DNA of 64,000 nt from Lachnospiraceae bacterium (GTDB lineage Bacteria; Bacillota; Clostridia; Lachnospirales; Lachnospiraceae), in assembly GCA_014804425.1 (NCBI GenBank), contig JAAUZV010000021.1, forward strand, positions 1 to 64,000, given 5' to 3'. Under the pieces are notes generated by a model. It saw only the letters and a program-made list of their open reading frames with translations. It did no database searches and was not told the DNA's origin. Shown in pieces: positions 1-9,339 of the stretch (position 1 is its first letter; each line of letters opens with the position of its first letter). The position numbers and the translations under genes are program-made.

Positions 1-372
1 AAAAGCGAGAAGCATCGGTCAGATGAAATCATGCAGTCAGGCGTTCTGTGTCAGGGAAGCCGCAGAGCTCCGTGCTTCGAAGCTGCTGCCTGTCAGTGAA
101 AAGAAACAGAAATGAGATAAAGAATGCGGTGCATTCCGCAGCCGCATGTGAGAGAACCCACAGCCGTATGTCCGCATCACGGACAATTCAGTTAAGACAA
201 GTGTAGCAGAGAGGGAATGATGTGGCAATGTGCATTTTTCACAAAGATTTTTTTTGAAAAAAACAGGAAAAAGATTGAAAAGATTCGGCATTCTGTACAG
301 AAAAATGAGTGATGATTAGTTAAAAAAGAGAATCTTATGACGTTCGGATCGTTTTTCTGTGTTGTACCCGAT
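1..372. other. Intergenic stretch without a supported gene
   Basis: No convincing coding region is visible. One plus-strand frame is open from the window edge to a stop near base 110, so the tail of a gene upstream of the window cannot be excluded, but the peptide is not recognisable. Small hairpins are present at 122-136 (GAATGC/GCATTC) and 169-185 (TGTCCG/CGGACA). Bases 230-330 are A/T rich with long A and T runs. Nothing else could be supported. Confidence 0.5.
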
Positions 373-373
373 G

Positions 374-426
374 AAAAAAGGCAAAAGAGAGGCCAAACGA
401 GAATTTCGCTCGCTGCTCTTTTGCCT
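374..426 (-). terminator. Intrinsic terminator of the GH31 gene
   Basis: AGGCAAAAGAG (379-389) pairs perfectly with CTCTTTTGCCT (416-426). On the minus strand the stem is followed by a run of T residues (plus-strand A run 374-378). It lies 19 bases past the stop codon of the minus-strand glycosidase gene, so it ends that transcript. Confidence 0.8.
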
Positions 427-444
427 GATTCATTTGGTATTAAG

Positions 445-2472
445 TTACTGGATTCGCTCAAATACAGGCATATACGTGATCGGCGCATCCACATTGATAC
501 TTTGTCCGCCCTCGCAGACTTCTCCTGTGGAGGTCAGCTTCCACTTGCCGCTTGGGAGATAGACCTCGCGTTTCCACTCATTTAAGTGCAGGATGGGCGC
601 AACGAGGTACTTGCTGCCGAACATATACTGATCCTGAAGCTCCCAGCATTTTGCATCATCGGGGAATTCATAGAACATCGCGCGAAGGAGCGGAGAACCG
701 TTCGTATGCGCTTCCTCATATAATTGTTTGATGTAGTCGTGCATGGAGATACGCACATCATAGTAATTCTTCATGATGGCATAATTGTCCTCGCCATAGC
801 TCCAAAGCTCATTCGGCTGGCCGGTGTGCAGATAGCCGCCGCCCCAGTCTCTCTCATCAAGAGGCGGGATCGTGTACGGGCCGCGGTCTCCGTGCATGCG
901 CAGTACAGGAGAATACACAGCGAACTGATACCAGCGGATTAAAAGCTGGCGGAAATCCTCGTCGTTCACATCGTCGGTCATAAAGCCGCCAATATCCGTT
1001 GTCCACCAGGGGATGCCGGCAAGACCCATGTTCAGACCGCATTGGAGCTGATCGGCAAACGCCTCGAAGGTACTCGGCACATCGCCTGACCAGACGACAT
1101 TGCCGTATTTCTGGGAACCCGCCCACGCGCAGCGTAAGAGATTGACAACAGTGCCTGTTCCGGCTTCCTTCATTCCGTCATAAAAAGCGCGGCTGTACAA
1201 CTGCGGGTAAAGATTGCTGACGGAGAGCGCGGGACCAATATGATAGCGGTAATTCTCAAAATCATAAACCCCGTAATCCGGCTCGGAGTTATCCAGCCAG
1301 AATGCGTCGATTCCGTAATCATAATAATTTTTCCTGCATACGTCCCATACATATTTGCGGGTCTCGGGATTGAACGGATCGATCTCTACGCAGTCGCCCT
1401 GATAATCATAAGTCTGTGCCGCGCCGCGCTCGGTACGGATGAGCAGTCCCTTTTCCTGCATGGGCCAGAAGTTTTCGCTCTTGCGGTCAACAGAGGGCCA
1501 TACGGATACAATGACCTTGATGCCCATGGAATGCAGCTCGTCCACCATTGCCTTGGGGTCGGGCCAATATTTCTCGTCGAATTTCCAGTCGCCCTGTACG
1601 GTCCAGTGGAAAAAGTCGATGACGATCTGATCGATCTTGATGCCTTCTTTCTGATACTGCCTTGCCACGGTCAATACTTCATCCTGTGTCCGGTAGCGCA
1701 GCTTACACTGCCATAAGCCCATCAGATCCTCCGGGAACATTTCCGCACGACCTGTTACAGCGGTGTAGTTTTCAAGAATCTGCTTCGGCGTATCCGCGGC
1801 GGTGATCCAGTAATCCATCTCTTTGGTAGAGCGTGCGATCCATTCGTAATAATTGTTACCGAAAGTCACGCGTCCGACCGCCGGGTTGTTCCACAGGAAT
1901 CCGTAACCCAGCGAGGAAACCGCAAAAGGTACGGAAATCTGGGAATTGCGCTGTGCCAGTTCCAAAACGCAGCCCTTTAAGTCCATGCAGTTCTGCTGAT
2001 ACTGTCCCATGCCGAATAGTTTTTCTTTTTTATTGCTCTCAAATTTCAGATTCAGGGAATACTCGCTTCCGCCGATAACGCCCTTCCATTCGCGGTTTAC
2101 TAATTTCAGACAGCGGCTTTCTTTGGAAAGCGTTCCGCCGTAGCTCCTGTAATATTCGCGCAGAAGTAACTGCTCGTCCCGATAAAAAGTGATGACGCCT
2201 GCAAAATTGACGACCGCCCTGATACGGCCGTTTGTGATTGTGGCAAGCGTCTGTTTATCGATGCCGCCGTAGGCGTTGGGAGATTCCACCTCCGTCATCT
2301 GGACCTGTGCCTGACAGGCAGCCGGTGTTTCCGTCAGCGCCCAGTCGTTCCCGGTAAACTTCGGGGACAGGGATGCACGCACGCGGAGCGAATCGGTTCC
2401 CCATGCCTCGATCCGCAGCGTTTCGCCGTTATGGCGGCAGACAAGCGCGCCATTGTCATTTTCAAACCTCAT
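445..2472 (-). CDS. GH31 family alpha-glycosidase (alpha-xylosidase/alpha-glucosidase type)
   Basis: A 675-residue retaining alpha-glycosidase of family GH31, acting on alpha-linked glucosides or xylosides. An N-terminal beta-sandwich (about residues 1-230) precedes the TIM barrel. The nucleophile is read as Asp394 in the FWLDNSEPDYG motif and the acid/base as Asp464 in VVWSGDVPST; WTTDIGGF and MHGDRGPY are further active-site strands of the family. There is no signal peptide, so it is cytoplasmic and would act on imported oligosaccharides. The start has AGGAGG seven bases upstream. The gene stands alone, divergent from the DegV gene and closed by its own terminator. It is slightly shorter than YicI-type alpha-xylosidases (about 770 residues). 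Substrate cannot be fixed from sequence; alpha-glucosidase is the alternative. Confidence 0.88.
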   Translation of the reverse strand: MRFENDNGALVCRHNGETLRIEAWGTDSLRVRASLSPKFTGNDWALTETPAACQAQVQMTEVESPNAYGGIDKQTLATITNGRIRAVVNFAGVITFYRDEQLLLREYYRSYGGTLSKESRCLKLVNREWKGVIGGSEYSLNLKFESNKKEKLFGMGQYQQNCMDLKGCVLELAQRNSQISVPFAVSSLGYGFLWNNPAVGRVTFGNNYYEWIARSTKEMDYWITAADTPKQILENYTAVTGRAEMFPEDLMGLWQCKLRYRTQDEVLTVARQYQKEGIKIDQIVIDFFHWTVQGDWKFDEKYWPDPKAMVDELHSMGIKVIVSVWPSVDRKSENFWPMQEKGLLIRTERGAAQTYDYQGDCVEIDPFNPETRKYVWDVCRKNYYDYGIDAFWLDNSEPDYGVYDFENYRYHIGPALSVSNLYPQLYSRAFYDGMKEAGTGTVVNLLRCAWAGSQKYGNVVWSGDVPSTFEAFADQLQCGLNMGLAGIPWWTTDIGGFMTDDVNDEDFRQLLIRWYQFAVYSPVLRMHGDRGPYTIPPLDERDWGGGYLHTGQPNELWSYGEDNYAIMKNYYDVRISMHDYIKQLYEEAHTNGSPLLRAMFYEFPDDAKCWELQDQYMFGSKYLVAPILHLNEWKREVYLPSGKWKLTSTGEVCEGGQSINVDAPITYMPVFERIQ

Positions 2473-2633
2473 ACATAACCCTCCTGACTATTCATTTTTG
2501 AAAAGCATTCAATTTCTTTTATCCTATCATACTACGATTCGGGCGGCATTACTAGAGAATTCTTTAATTCTTCCATAGAGCCGTTTGATTGCTTTTGCGT
2601 GCTGTCGGCTGTGCAAAGGAAAGGGGAAAAGAA

Positions 2634-2662
2634 TTGTTTTTTTACGACAGGTAAATTATAAT
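2634..2662 (+). promoter_or_regulatory. Promoter for the DegV-GNAT-HAD cluster
   Basis: TTGTTT (2634-2639) and TATAAT (2657-2662) are separated by 17 bases, 77 bases before the DegV start codon. The perfect -10 box and spacing make this a good sigma-A type promoter. Confidence 0.6.
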
Positions 2663-2738
2663 GAAAGACGGTAAGTGATGGCTGTATTTTAAAGAAATGG
2701 AAAGGGATGTCCGCATGGAGCGGGCGAGGGGAAGGCAT

Positions 2739-3593
2739 ATGGTACGAATCATAGCAGACAGTACCTGTGATCTGTCACAGGAGCTTTTAGAAAAATACGA
2801 GGTAGCAATTTTGCCGCTTCATATTTTGTTGGGAGAAGATGAATTTGAGGACGGAAGGAATATCAAGCCGGAGGAAATTTACCGATGGTCCGATGAGCAT
2901 GGTACAACACCGGGGACCTCTGCGCCTTCCATGGAGAGCGCGCTAAATCTGTACAGGGAAGTGTATGCGGAGGGCGACGAGCTGGTCTGTTTTTCGATAT
3001 CAGGACAAATGTCCACATCGGGAAATGTCATGCGGCTTGCTGCGGAAGAGATGGGTATTGCGGATCAGGTGACGGTGATCGATTCCGAAAATCTTTCCAC
3101 CGGGATCGGTCATCTGGTCGTGGAGGCGGCGATCATGGCGAAGGAGGGAAAGAGCGCCGGAGAAATTGTGGACAGAATAGAGACGTTACGACCGCTTGTG
3201 CGGGCAAGCTTTGTCGTGGATACGCTGGTGTACCTGCATAGAGGCGGAAGGTGCAGCGGCTTGGCGGCGATGCTCGGCGGTACCCTGCATCTGCACCCGA
3301 TGATCGTGGTGGAGAACGGTAAAATGCACAGCAGTAAGAAATACCGGGGCAGCCTGTCAAAGGCGTTGACAGCCTATGCAAGGGATTTGGAACCTGCCAT
3401 GAGGAAAGCAAAGCGGGACAGAGTTTTTATTACCCATTCCGGCTGTGAGCAGGAGACGGTGAAAATGGTGCAGGAATTTCTGGAGGGGCTGGGCATATTC
3501 CAGGAGATTCTGGTGACGAGGGCAGGAGGCGTGATCTCCAGCCATTGCGGTCCGGGAACGCTGGGAATTTTGTTCATAGAGAATGCGGAATAA
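2739..3593 (+). CDS. DegV family fatty-acid-binding protein
   Basis: 284 residues. DegV proteins bind a fatty acid between two alpha/beta domains; in Firmicutes relatives (FakB) hand it to a kinase for phosphorylation. Family signs are the N-terminal IIADSTCDLS, the GTTPGTSAPS segment that contacts the carboxylate, and the central LVYLHRGGRCSG motif. The start at 2739 was chosen because GGGGAAGG lies just upstream and the family begins at this point; the frame is open 14 codons further upstream. No fakA-like kinase is in the window. First gene of a likely three-gene unit with the acetyltransferase and HAD genes. Confidence 0.9.
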   Translation: MVRIIADSTCDLSQELLEKYEVAILPLHILLGEDEFEDGRNIKPEEIYRWSDEHGTTPGTSAPSMESALNLYREVYAEGDELVCFSISGQMSTSGNVMRLAAEEMGIADQVTVIDSENLSTGIGHLVVEAAIMAKEGKSAGEIVDRIETLRPLVRASFVVDTLVYLHRGGRCSGLAAMLGGTLHLHPMIVVENGKMHSSKKYRGSLSKALTAYARDLEPAMRKAKRDRVFITHSGCEQETVKMVQEFLEGLGIFQEILVTRAGGVISSHCGPGTLGILFIENAE

Positions 3594-3636
3594 GGGAAGT
3601 TAAGATTTTTTTAGAAGCATTGGAGGGTGATACACG

Positions 3637-4113
3637 TTGCAACACGAAATCGTAAAGATTCAGGAGCACCCTGAATGTCAGCAGGAGGCGGCGCAGTGGT
3701 TCCACGAAAAATGGGGAATTCCGCTGAAAGCGTACATGGACAGCATGGAGGAATGCCTGCAGTGTAAGAGTGCGGTTCCACAATGGTACATCATGAGAAA
3801 TGAGAAGGAAATCATAGGCGGTCTTGGTGTGATCGAAAATGATTTTCATGACCGGAAAGACTTAACGCCGAATGTCTGCGCCGTATATGTGGAAGAGGCG
3901 TATCGCAATCAGGGAATTGCAGGGGAAATGCTTGATTTTGTCTGTAAAGAAATGAAAGCTGCCGGGATTGCCACACTGTACCTTGTGACCGATCATATCG
4001 GATTTTATGAGCGGTACGGCTGGGAGTTTTTATGCATGGTTCAGGGCGACGGCGAGCCGGATATGACACGGATGTACGTGCATCGGGCCTGGGCGGGAGG
4101 AAAAAACACATGA
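3637..4113 (+). CDS. GNAT family N-acetyltransferase
   Basis: 158 residues with one GNAT domain, transferring an acyl group from acyl-CoA to an amine. The CoA-binding motif A appears as VYVEEAYRNQGIAGEML, followed by LYLVTDHIGFYERYGWEFL, the usual C-terminal strand-helix. It starts with TTG, with GGAGGG nine bases upstream; no ATG fits. Its stop overlaps the start of the following HAD gene (ATGA), so the two are translationally coupled. Acceptor substrate is unknown. Confidence 0.82.
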   Translation: MQHEIVKIQEHPECQQEAAQWFHEKWGIPLKAYMDSMEECLQCKSAVPQWYIMRNEKEIIGGLGVIENDFHDRKDLTPNVCAVYVEEAYRNQGIAGEMLDFVCKEMKAAGIATLYLVTDHIGFYERYGWEFLCMVQGDGEPDMTRMYVHRAWAGGKNT

Positions 4114-5024
4114 AAACATTATATGTATCGGATTTGGATGGTACGCTGCTCAGAAGCAGTGAGAGGACGAGCGATTTTACAAACCGGACGATCAATGAGC
4201 TTGTGGAGCAGGGAGTGTTGTTTTCCTATGCAACGGCGCGTTCTTATGTGACTGCGCATAAGGTGACACAGGGCTTACATGCTCGGATTCCCGTGATCAT
4301 CTATAACGGCGCATTCATCAGGGATCATGTCAGCGGAGAAATTCTTCTGTCAAGCTATTTTGGGGACGGTGCGGAAGCGGAAGCGCTTCTGAAGGAATTG
4401 CTTGACGCAGATGTGTATCCGCTCGTCTATGCGACCTTCTCCGGGGACAGCCGCGCTTCCATAGAGGATGGGCAGAGCGAACGGAATCATCACGGCGAGG
4501 ATGAGCGCGGTCAGGAAGGGGATTTCTACGAGAAATTCTCATATATTCCACAGCGTGCCACCGAAGGCATGCGCCGCTTTCTGGATACCCGGAAGGGGGA
4601 TGAGCGGGAACGTGCCGTTTCTACTGTGGAAGAATTGATGGACGGAGATATTTTTTATTTTACCTGCATTGACGAACGCGAAAAGCTTGCGGCGATCTGT
4701 GAGCGTTACCGCGAGCGGTATCACTGCGTATTATCACAGGAAATCTATACAAAGGATTGGTTTTTGGAGATCATGCCGCTTGCGACGTCCAAAGCGCGTG
4801 CCGTGATGCGGCTGAAAGAATATCTCGGATGTGACAGGGTTGTCGCTTTTGGCGACCATTATAATGATATCGATATGTTCGAAGTCGCGGATGAGGCGTA
4901 TGCGGTGGAAAATGCGGTGGAGGAGTTAAAAGCCGCGGCAACGGGAGTCATTGCGTCGAACGATGACGACGGCGTAGCGCATTTTCTGCGGGAGCGATTA
5001 TCGGAGTTTCTTGGAAAAGCATAG
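4110..5024 (+). CDS. HAD-superfamily phosphatase, Cof type
   Basis: 304 residues. A Cof/YbjI-type haloacid-dehalogenase-fold phosphatase that probably removes phosphate from a sugar phosphate or cofactor. Motif I is YVSDLDGTLL with the nucleophilic first Asp, motif III Lys is in ATSKARAVMR, and motif IV is AFGDHYNDIDMF. The cap domain contains a charged, Gly/Glu-rich insertion around residues 110-135. The start at 4110 overlaps the stop of the acetyltransferase gene by the ATGA arrangement. Substrate cannot be predicted. Confidence 0.88.
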   Translation: MKTLYVSDLDGTLLRSSERTSDFTNRTINELVEQGVLFSYATARSYVTAHKVTQGLHARIPVIIYNGAFIRDHVSGEILLSSYFGDGAEAEALLKELLDADVYPLVYATFSGDSRASIEDGQSERNHHGEDERGQEGDFYEKFSYIPQRATEGMRRFLDTRKGDERERAVSTVEELMDGDIFYFTCIDEREKLAAICERYRERYHCVLSQEIYTKDWFLEIMPLATSKARAVMRLKEYLGCDRVVAFGDHYNDIDMFEVADEAYAVENAVEELKAAATGVIASNDDDGVAHFLRERLSEFLGKA

Positions 5025-5059
5025 AAGCGAATAGACCATATCGTTTTTCCTTTCTGCAC

Positions 5060-5746
5060 TCAGTCGTTCCGGCTGAGATGAGCTGCCAGCTTTGCGGCGT
5101 TATCCTCATACACGGCGCGCATTTCCGATAAAAGGTTTTGATAATAATTTTTTGCGGTATCCTGCCGTTCTTTTCCGAGTGCAGCGCCTCTCTCTGTGAA
5201 AAAATGATCGTAGATGGATTCCAGCTTATACTTATATTCTTGAAAAAATGACGGTTCGGTATCGTTTGTCCCGTCAAGCAGGGTCCTATCCGGCGTCAAC
5301 GAATAAAGCGGTTCGCCGACGATTCCCTTATAGAGCAGGGTTCTGGCGATTCCGATGGCGCCGCACACATCGAGCTTATCCGCGTCAAATAAAATCTTTG
5401 CCTCAATGGAGGATGGAGGATTCCGTTTCCGGTAGCGGTGGGAGCGGATACAGTCACATACCCTGCGCGTAAAAGCTTCAGAAAATCCATGCTCGGACAG
5501 AAATGCAAACGCCTTTTCCGCACCGACCTCGGCGTGATTCAGGCTCGGATCTTCAAACTGCTCTTGACGCCCGATGTCATGCAGCAGGCATGCGCAGATA
5601 AGGACGTCGTAATCGACGTCCTGCTCTGACCCTGCAATATCCAAAGCCGTATATAATACACGGTAAATATGTTCTTTGTCGTGCGCGCTGTCCGTCATGC
5701 AGGAAAGCATGTACTGTTCTAAAAGCGCATAGGTGCTGTCGGTCAT
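5060..5746 (-). CDS. HD domain phosphohydrolase
   Basis: 228 residues. A YedJ/YfbR-like metal-dependent phosphohydrolase: the metal ligands are seen as H in DKEHIYRVL, HD in CLLHDIGR, and D in LFDADKLDVCG. The start was placed at 5746 because AGGAG lies nine bases upstream; the open frame upstream of this runs through asnA in another frame and is not coding. It follows asnA with a 43-base gap on the same strand and is probably cotranscribed with it. It converges with the HAD gene ending at 5024; no clear terminator is seen between them. Natural substrate unknown (nucleotides are typical for the fold). Confidence 0.82.
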   Translation of the reverse strand: MTDSTYALLEQYMLSCMTDSAHDKEHIYRVLYTALDIAGSEQDVDYDVLICACLLHDIGRQEQFEDPSLNHAEVGAEKAFAFLSEHGFSEAFTRRVCDCIRSHRYRKRNPPSSIEAKILFDADKLDVCGAIGIARTLLYKGIVGEPLYSLTPDRTLLDGTNDTEPSFFQEYKYKLESIYDHFFTERGAALGKERQDTAKNYYQNLLSEMRAVYEDNAAKLAAHLSRND

Positions 5747-5789
5747 GATGATGTACTCCTTCCTGATGATTGCAGCAGGAAACTCTTTT

Positions 5790-6800
5790 TTATAACAACT
5801 GAATGCCAAGCCGTTCGGCTTCTGCAAGAACCTCCTTCGGCCAAAGGGAACTCTGCACCTCGCCGATATGAGCTTTGCGCAAAAAGAACATACAAATACG
5901 CGACTGTCCGATACCGCCGCCGATCGTATAGGGAAGCTCCTCGTCGAGGATCGCTTTCTGGAACGGAAGCGCGGCGCGGTCCGTTGCATTCGCTTTTTCA
6001 AGCTGGGACTGCAAGGATTGTGCATCCACGCGGATGCCCATGGAGGATAATTCCAGCGCAATGTCAAGGACAGGGAAATAAACGACAATATCGGCATTCA
6101 GCGCCCAGTCGTCATAGTCCGGCGCGCGTCCGTCATGCCGTTCGCCGTTTTCCAACACATCCCCGATCTGCATGATGCAGACGGCGCCTTTTGCCTTGGC
6201 GATGTAATACTCGCGCTCCTTCGGAGAATGCTCGGGGAACATATCCGCAAGCTCCTGCGTCGTGATAAAGAAAATGTCCTTCGGAAGAATCTCATGGATG
6301 TAATCGTATTGTATGGACATGTACTTTTCTGTTTTCCGCAGGGCGCTATAGACCTTTCTGACCGTATCCTTCAGGGTGTCAAGATGGCGCTCGTCTTTGT
6401 GAATAATCTTTTCCCAATCCCACTGGTCAACAAAAATAGAATGAATGTTATCCGTGACCTCGTCGCGGCGGATCGCGTTCATATCCGTGTAGAGCCCTTC
6501 CCCATGGGAAAAACCATATTTCTTCAGCGCATAGCGCTTCCACTTGGCAAGGGACTGAACGACCTCGGCATTCCTGCCGGGCTGTTCCTTGATGTCAAAA
6601 GCAACCGGGCGCTCGACGCCGTTTAAGTTGTCGTTCAGACCTGAAGCGGGATCGACGAAAAGCGGCGCGGACACGCGCAGAAGATTGAGCTGTGCGGAGA
6701 GCTGTGACTGAAAATAGTCTTTGACGGTCTTAATACCGATCTGCGTGTCGTACAGGCCCAGTGCAGAATGATAGTTTTTGGGAATGTTGAAATGTTCCAT
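5790..6800 (-). CDS. asnA: Aspartate--ammonia ligase (asparagine synthetase A)
   Basis: 336 residues, the usual length of AsnA, which makes asparagine from aspartate, ammonia and ATP and is built on the class II aminoacyl-tRNA synthetase fold. Diagnostic stretches are RVSAPLFVDPASGLNDNL, the KWKRYALKKYGF segment, and the C-terminal IGGGIGQSRICMFFL (class II motif 3). The start at 6800 has GGAG nine bases upstream and matches the family N terminus; a start 13 codons earlier is possible but has no binding site. A TTGCAA-17-TTTAAT promoter precedes it. No T-box leader is visible; the leader is too short for one. Confidence 0.95.
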   Translation of the reverse strand: MEHFNIPKNYHSALGLYDTQIGIKTVKDYFQSQLSAQLNLLRVSAPLFVDPASGLNDNLNGVERPVAFDIKEQPGRNAEVVQSLAKWKRYALKKYGFSHGEGLYTDMNAIRRDEVTDNIHSIFVDQWDWEKIIHKDERHLDTLKDTVRKVYSALRKTEKYMSIQYDYIHEILPKDIFFITTQELADMFPEHSPKEREYYIAKAKGAVCIMQIGDVLENGERHDGRAPDYDDWALNADIVVYFPVLDIALELSSMGIRVDAQSLQSQLEKANATDRAALPFQKAILDEELPYTIGGGIGQSRICMFFLRKAHIGEVQSSLWPKEVLAEAERLGIQLL

Positions 6801-6848
6801 GTTTGTTATCTCCATTATTTTTGAAATATTCTGAATCATACCGATTCT

Positions 6849-6877
6849 ATTAAACCGCGAATCTTGGCGTTTTGCAA
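6849..6877 (-). promoter_or_regulatory. Promoter for asnA
   Basis: Read on the minus strand: TTGCAA (6877-6872), 17 bases, TTTAAT (6854-6849). It lies about 50 bases before the asnA start codon. Confidence 0.55.
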
Positions 6878-6912
6878 GAGGGAAATTGAAGGATTTATCT
6901 ATTGATTTTTCC

Positions 6913-6941
6913 TTGCAAATGCAGCTTCAATGATTTACCAT
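6913..6941 (+). promoter_or_regulatory. Probable promoter for the isomerase/ThuA pair
   Basis: TTGCAA (6913-6918), 17 bases, TACCAT (6936-6941), 66 bases before the TTG start at 7008. It is divergent from the asnA promoter; the two -35 boxes are the arms of a TTGCAAG/CTTGCAA inverted repeat 6872-6918. Confidence 0.45.
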
Positions 6942-7007
6942 AGTGGCGATGGCACGGCAGTCGTTTGGTTTCGGCGCGCCGAGACCGGGGAAGAAGGAGG
7001 AAGTGAT

Positions 7008-7829
7008 TTGAAACTGACGGTGTTTTATGATCATATCAATCAGGCGATGCGGCAGACGGGAAAGTCGTTCGAAGAGCTTGCGCGGGAATTGACGGCGGCG
7101 GGGATATCGGGTGTGGAAATGGACTATGGTGAGCTTGTGAAAAAACCACGGCGGCTCTGCGCAGCATTAAAGAAGGCGGGACTGCCGGTGAGCTGCGTTT
7201 ATGCATTTTTTGACTGGGGCAATCCGGGGAACGGACCGGATTATAAAAAAGTCATACGCCTGCTCGCACGCTGTGGTGTACATCATATGTTAGCCATTCC
7301 GGGCTTTGCGGAGCAGGGACAGGACAGGGCGGCATGCCGCGCGCGGATGGCGCAGACCTTAAAACAGTGCTGCGGGTATGCTGCAAAATACGGCATTACG
7401 GTCGGCATGGAGGATTTTGACGATGAGCGCGCGACCTTTGCGCGCTCGGAAGAGCTTCAGTGGTATTTGGAGCAGGTGCCGGACTTATCCTGCACGTTTG
7501 ACACCGGTAATTTTTTATACAGTGAGGAGGATGCACTGCAGGCTTTGACGCTGCTTCATGCGCGGGTGGGCTATGTGCATTGCAAGGACAGGGAGTTTGC
7601 GGTAAAAGCGGGTGAGGAGCCAAAGCGGACGATCGGCGGCAGGGCGATGTACAGCGCGGCGGTCGGAAGCGGCGTGATCCCGATGGAGGAGCTTGTGCGC
7701 CGCATCAGGAAAAGCGGGTACGACGGCGTATTTGCCATTGAGCACTTCGGGTCGCAGTCGATGTATGAGGATATGCTTGCGTCCGCGGCATGGCTTAGCC
7801 GCGCGGCGGGGGAAGGCAAGAGTACCTGA
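7008..7829 (+). CDS. Sugar phosphate isomerase/epimerase (xylose isomerase-like TIM barrel)
   Basis: 273 residues of the AP endonuclease 2/xylose-isomerase-like TIM-barrel family. Metal-site strands are visible: MEDFDDERA, CTFDTGNFLYSEED, YVHCKDRE and FAIEHFGSQ. Such proteins isomerise or epimerise sugars or act on inositol derivatives. A TTG start at 7008 is preceded by AAGGAGG at ideal spacing and gives the family N terminus; the frame is open 26 codons further upstream. It is followed 77 bases on by a ThuA-like gene, and the pair is typical of catabolic loci for disaccharides or polyols. Confidence 0.82.
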   Translation: MKLTVFYDHINQAMRQTGKSFEELARELTAAGISGVEMDYGELVKKPRRLCAALKKAGLPVSCVYAFFDWGNPGNGPDYKKVIRLLARCGVHHMLAIPGFAEQGQDRAACRARMAQTLKQCCGYAAKYGITVGMEDFDDERATFARSEELQWYLEQVPDLSCTFDTGNFLYSEEDALQALTLLHARVGYVHCKDREFAVKAGEEPKRTIGGRAMYSAAVGSGVIPMEELVRRIRKSGYDGVFAIEHFGSQSMYEDMLASAAWLSRAAGEGKST

Positions 7830-7906
7830 CGGTGAGCATAGAGAGGGAAAGCAGAGCAATTCGCGATACGACAAAAAGAAAATCAAGTAAAAAAGGAGAA
7901 CGCGCC

Positions 7907-8614
7907 ATGATCCGTGTGACAGTTTGGAATGAATACATTCATGAAAAAGAATACGAGAATATCCGCAGGGTCTATCCTGACGGGATTCACGGCTGTATCC
8001 GTGATTTTTTGGAAAAAGAGGAGGACATGCAGGTGCGGTGCGCAACGCTGGATCTACCGGAGTGCGGGCTGTCCGAGGAGCTGCTTTGCGGGACGGATGT
8101 GCTCATCTGGTGGGGACATGCGGCGCATGAGAAGGTCAGCGATGAGGCCGCGGCGCGCGTGGCGGCACATGTGCGCCGCGGTATGGGGCTGATCGCCCTG
8201 CATTCGGCGCATTTCTGTAAGCCGTTAAAGCTGCTGCTCGGGACGTCCATGACCCTGAAATGGAAGGAGTGCGACAGGGAGCGCCTGTTTACGGTCGCGC
8301 CGTCACATCCAATCGCGGAGGGCATTCCCGAGAGCTTTGCATTGGAAAAAGAGGAACTTTATTGCGAATATTTTGACATCCCGAAGCCGGACGACATCGT
8401 GTTTGAGGGATGGTATGAGAGCGGAGCGGTGTTCCGCAGCGGCGTGACGTTCACGCGCGGAAACGGGAGAATGTTCTATTTTCAGCCGGGACATGAGGAA
8501 TATCCGACCTATTATGAGCCGGTGATCCGCAGGATCATCGTGAATGCGGTGCGCTGGGCAAGACCGGTGAACCGTCTTACTGCCGAGCGGGACAATCTAC
8601 AGATCATGGATTAG
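7907..8614 (+). CDS. ThuA-like protein (trehalose utilization family)
   Basis: 235 residues with a class I glutamine-amidotransferase-like fold of the ThuA family. Recognisable are VTVWNEYIHE at the N terminus, VLIWWGHAAH, the LIALHSAHFCKPLKLLLG core, and FYFQPGHEEYPTYY near the end. ThuA proteins occur in disaccharide catabolic operons, and some act with oxidoreductases on 3-keto sugars; the exact reaction here is unknown. The start at 7907 has AAAAGGAG upstream at good spacing; the open frame 25 codons before it begins right after the isomerase stop and lacks a binding site. Confidence 0.82.
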   Translation: MIRVTVWNEYIHEKEYENIRRVYPDGIHGCIRDFLEKEEDMQVRCATLDLPECGLSEELLCGTDVLIWWGHAAHEKVSDEAAARVAAHVRRGMGLIALHSAHFCKPLKLLLGTSMTLKWKECDRERLFTVAPSHPIAEGIPESFALEKEELYCEYFDIPKPDDIVFEGWYESGAVFRSGVTFTRGNGRMFYFQPGHEEYPTYYEPVIRRIIVNAVRWARPVNRLTAERDNLQIMD

Positions 8615-8628
8615 AAATGGGAGCAAAT

Positions 8629-9315
8629 ATGGCAAAAATACTGATCGTGGAAGATGATAAAGAGATTAACCGTCTGCTCTGTGAATATTTGCAGTCACAG
8701 GATCATGAAGTGCTAGGTGCAGTGAATGGGTTAAGTGCATTGACGCTGCTTCGTGACAGACAGGATATTAACCTTGTGTTGTTGGATCTGATGCTGCCCT
8801 TACAAAGCGGGGATGTGGTGCTTGCGAAGCTGAGGGAGTTTTCCAATGTGCCGGTCATTGTGCTGTCGGCAAAGAATACCGTGCAGACCAAGATTGACGT
8901 AATCCGTATGGGCGCCGACGATTATATGACAAAGCCGTTCGATTTAGATGAAGTGGAAGCAAGGATCGAAGCGGTGCTTCGAAGAATGAGAAAGCAGGCG
9001 GAGGCCGACGGACAGGAAAACTTACGATATAAAGATTTGACCATGAATTGTGTGGCAAAGACGGTAACCGTCAAAGAACATCCCCTTGCTTTAACGAGCA
9101 AAGAATTTATGCTGTTGGAATTGCTGCTCCGCAATCCCACAAAGCTGTTTTCCAAAGCCAATTTGTTTGAAAGCGTATGGAATGAGCCGTATTTTCATGA
9201 GGACAGCACGCTCAAGGTGCATATGAGCAACCTGCGCAATAAGATCAAACAATATGCGGGGGATGAGGAATACATTGAAACGGTCTGGCGGATGGGATAC
9301 CGCCTGAAGCAGTAA
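8629..9315 (+). CDS. OmpR/PhoB family response regulator
   Basis: 228 residues. Receiver domain 1-120 with acidic pocket Glu8-Asp9-Asp10, phosphoacceptor Asp53 (LVLLDLMLP), and Lys102 (YMTKPF); then a winged-helix DNA-binding domain ending in ETVWRMGYRLK, as in PhoB/VanR. GGGAG sits five bases before the ATG at 8629. It begins only 14 bases after the ThuA gene. Its partner kinase is most likely the one at 11220, with the ABC transporter genes between them as target. Candidate binding repeats lie in the gap just after the gene. Confidence 0.93.
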   Translation: MAKILIVEDDKEINRLLCEYLQSQDHEVLGAVNGLSALTLLRDRQDINLVLLDLMLPLQSGDVVLAKLREFSNVPVIVLSAKNTVQTKIDVIRMGADDYMTKPFDLDEVEARIEAVLRRMRKQAEADGQENLRYKDLTMNCVAKTVTVKEHPLALTSKEFMLLELLLRNPTKLFSKANLFESVWNEPYFHEDSTLKVHMSNLRNKIKQYAGDEEYIETVWRMGYRLKQ

Positions 9316-9339
9316 AGATAGGAAATTGCACGCCCTCAG

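Noticed and set aside
192..585. Small frames in the first 600 bases on both strands
   Set aside because: No ribosome binding sites, low-complexity Phe/Lys/His-rich translations, and overlap with the glycosidase gene or its terminator.
6801..7007. T-box leader for asnA
   Set aside because: The leader between promoter and start is about 50 bases, too short for a T-box, and no T-box sequence was seen.
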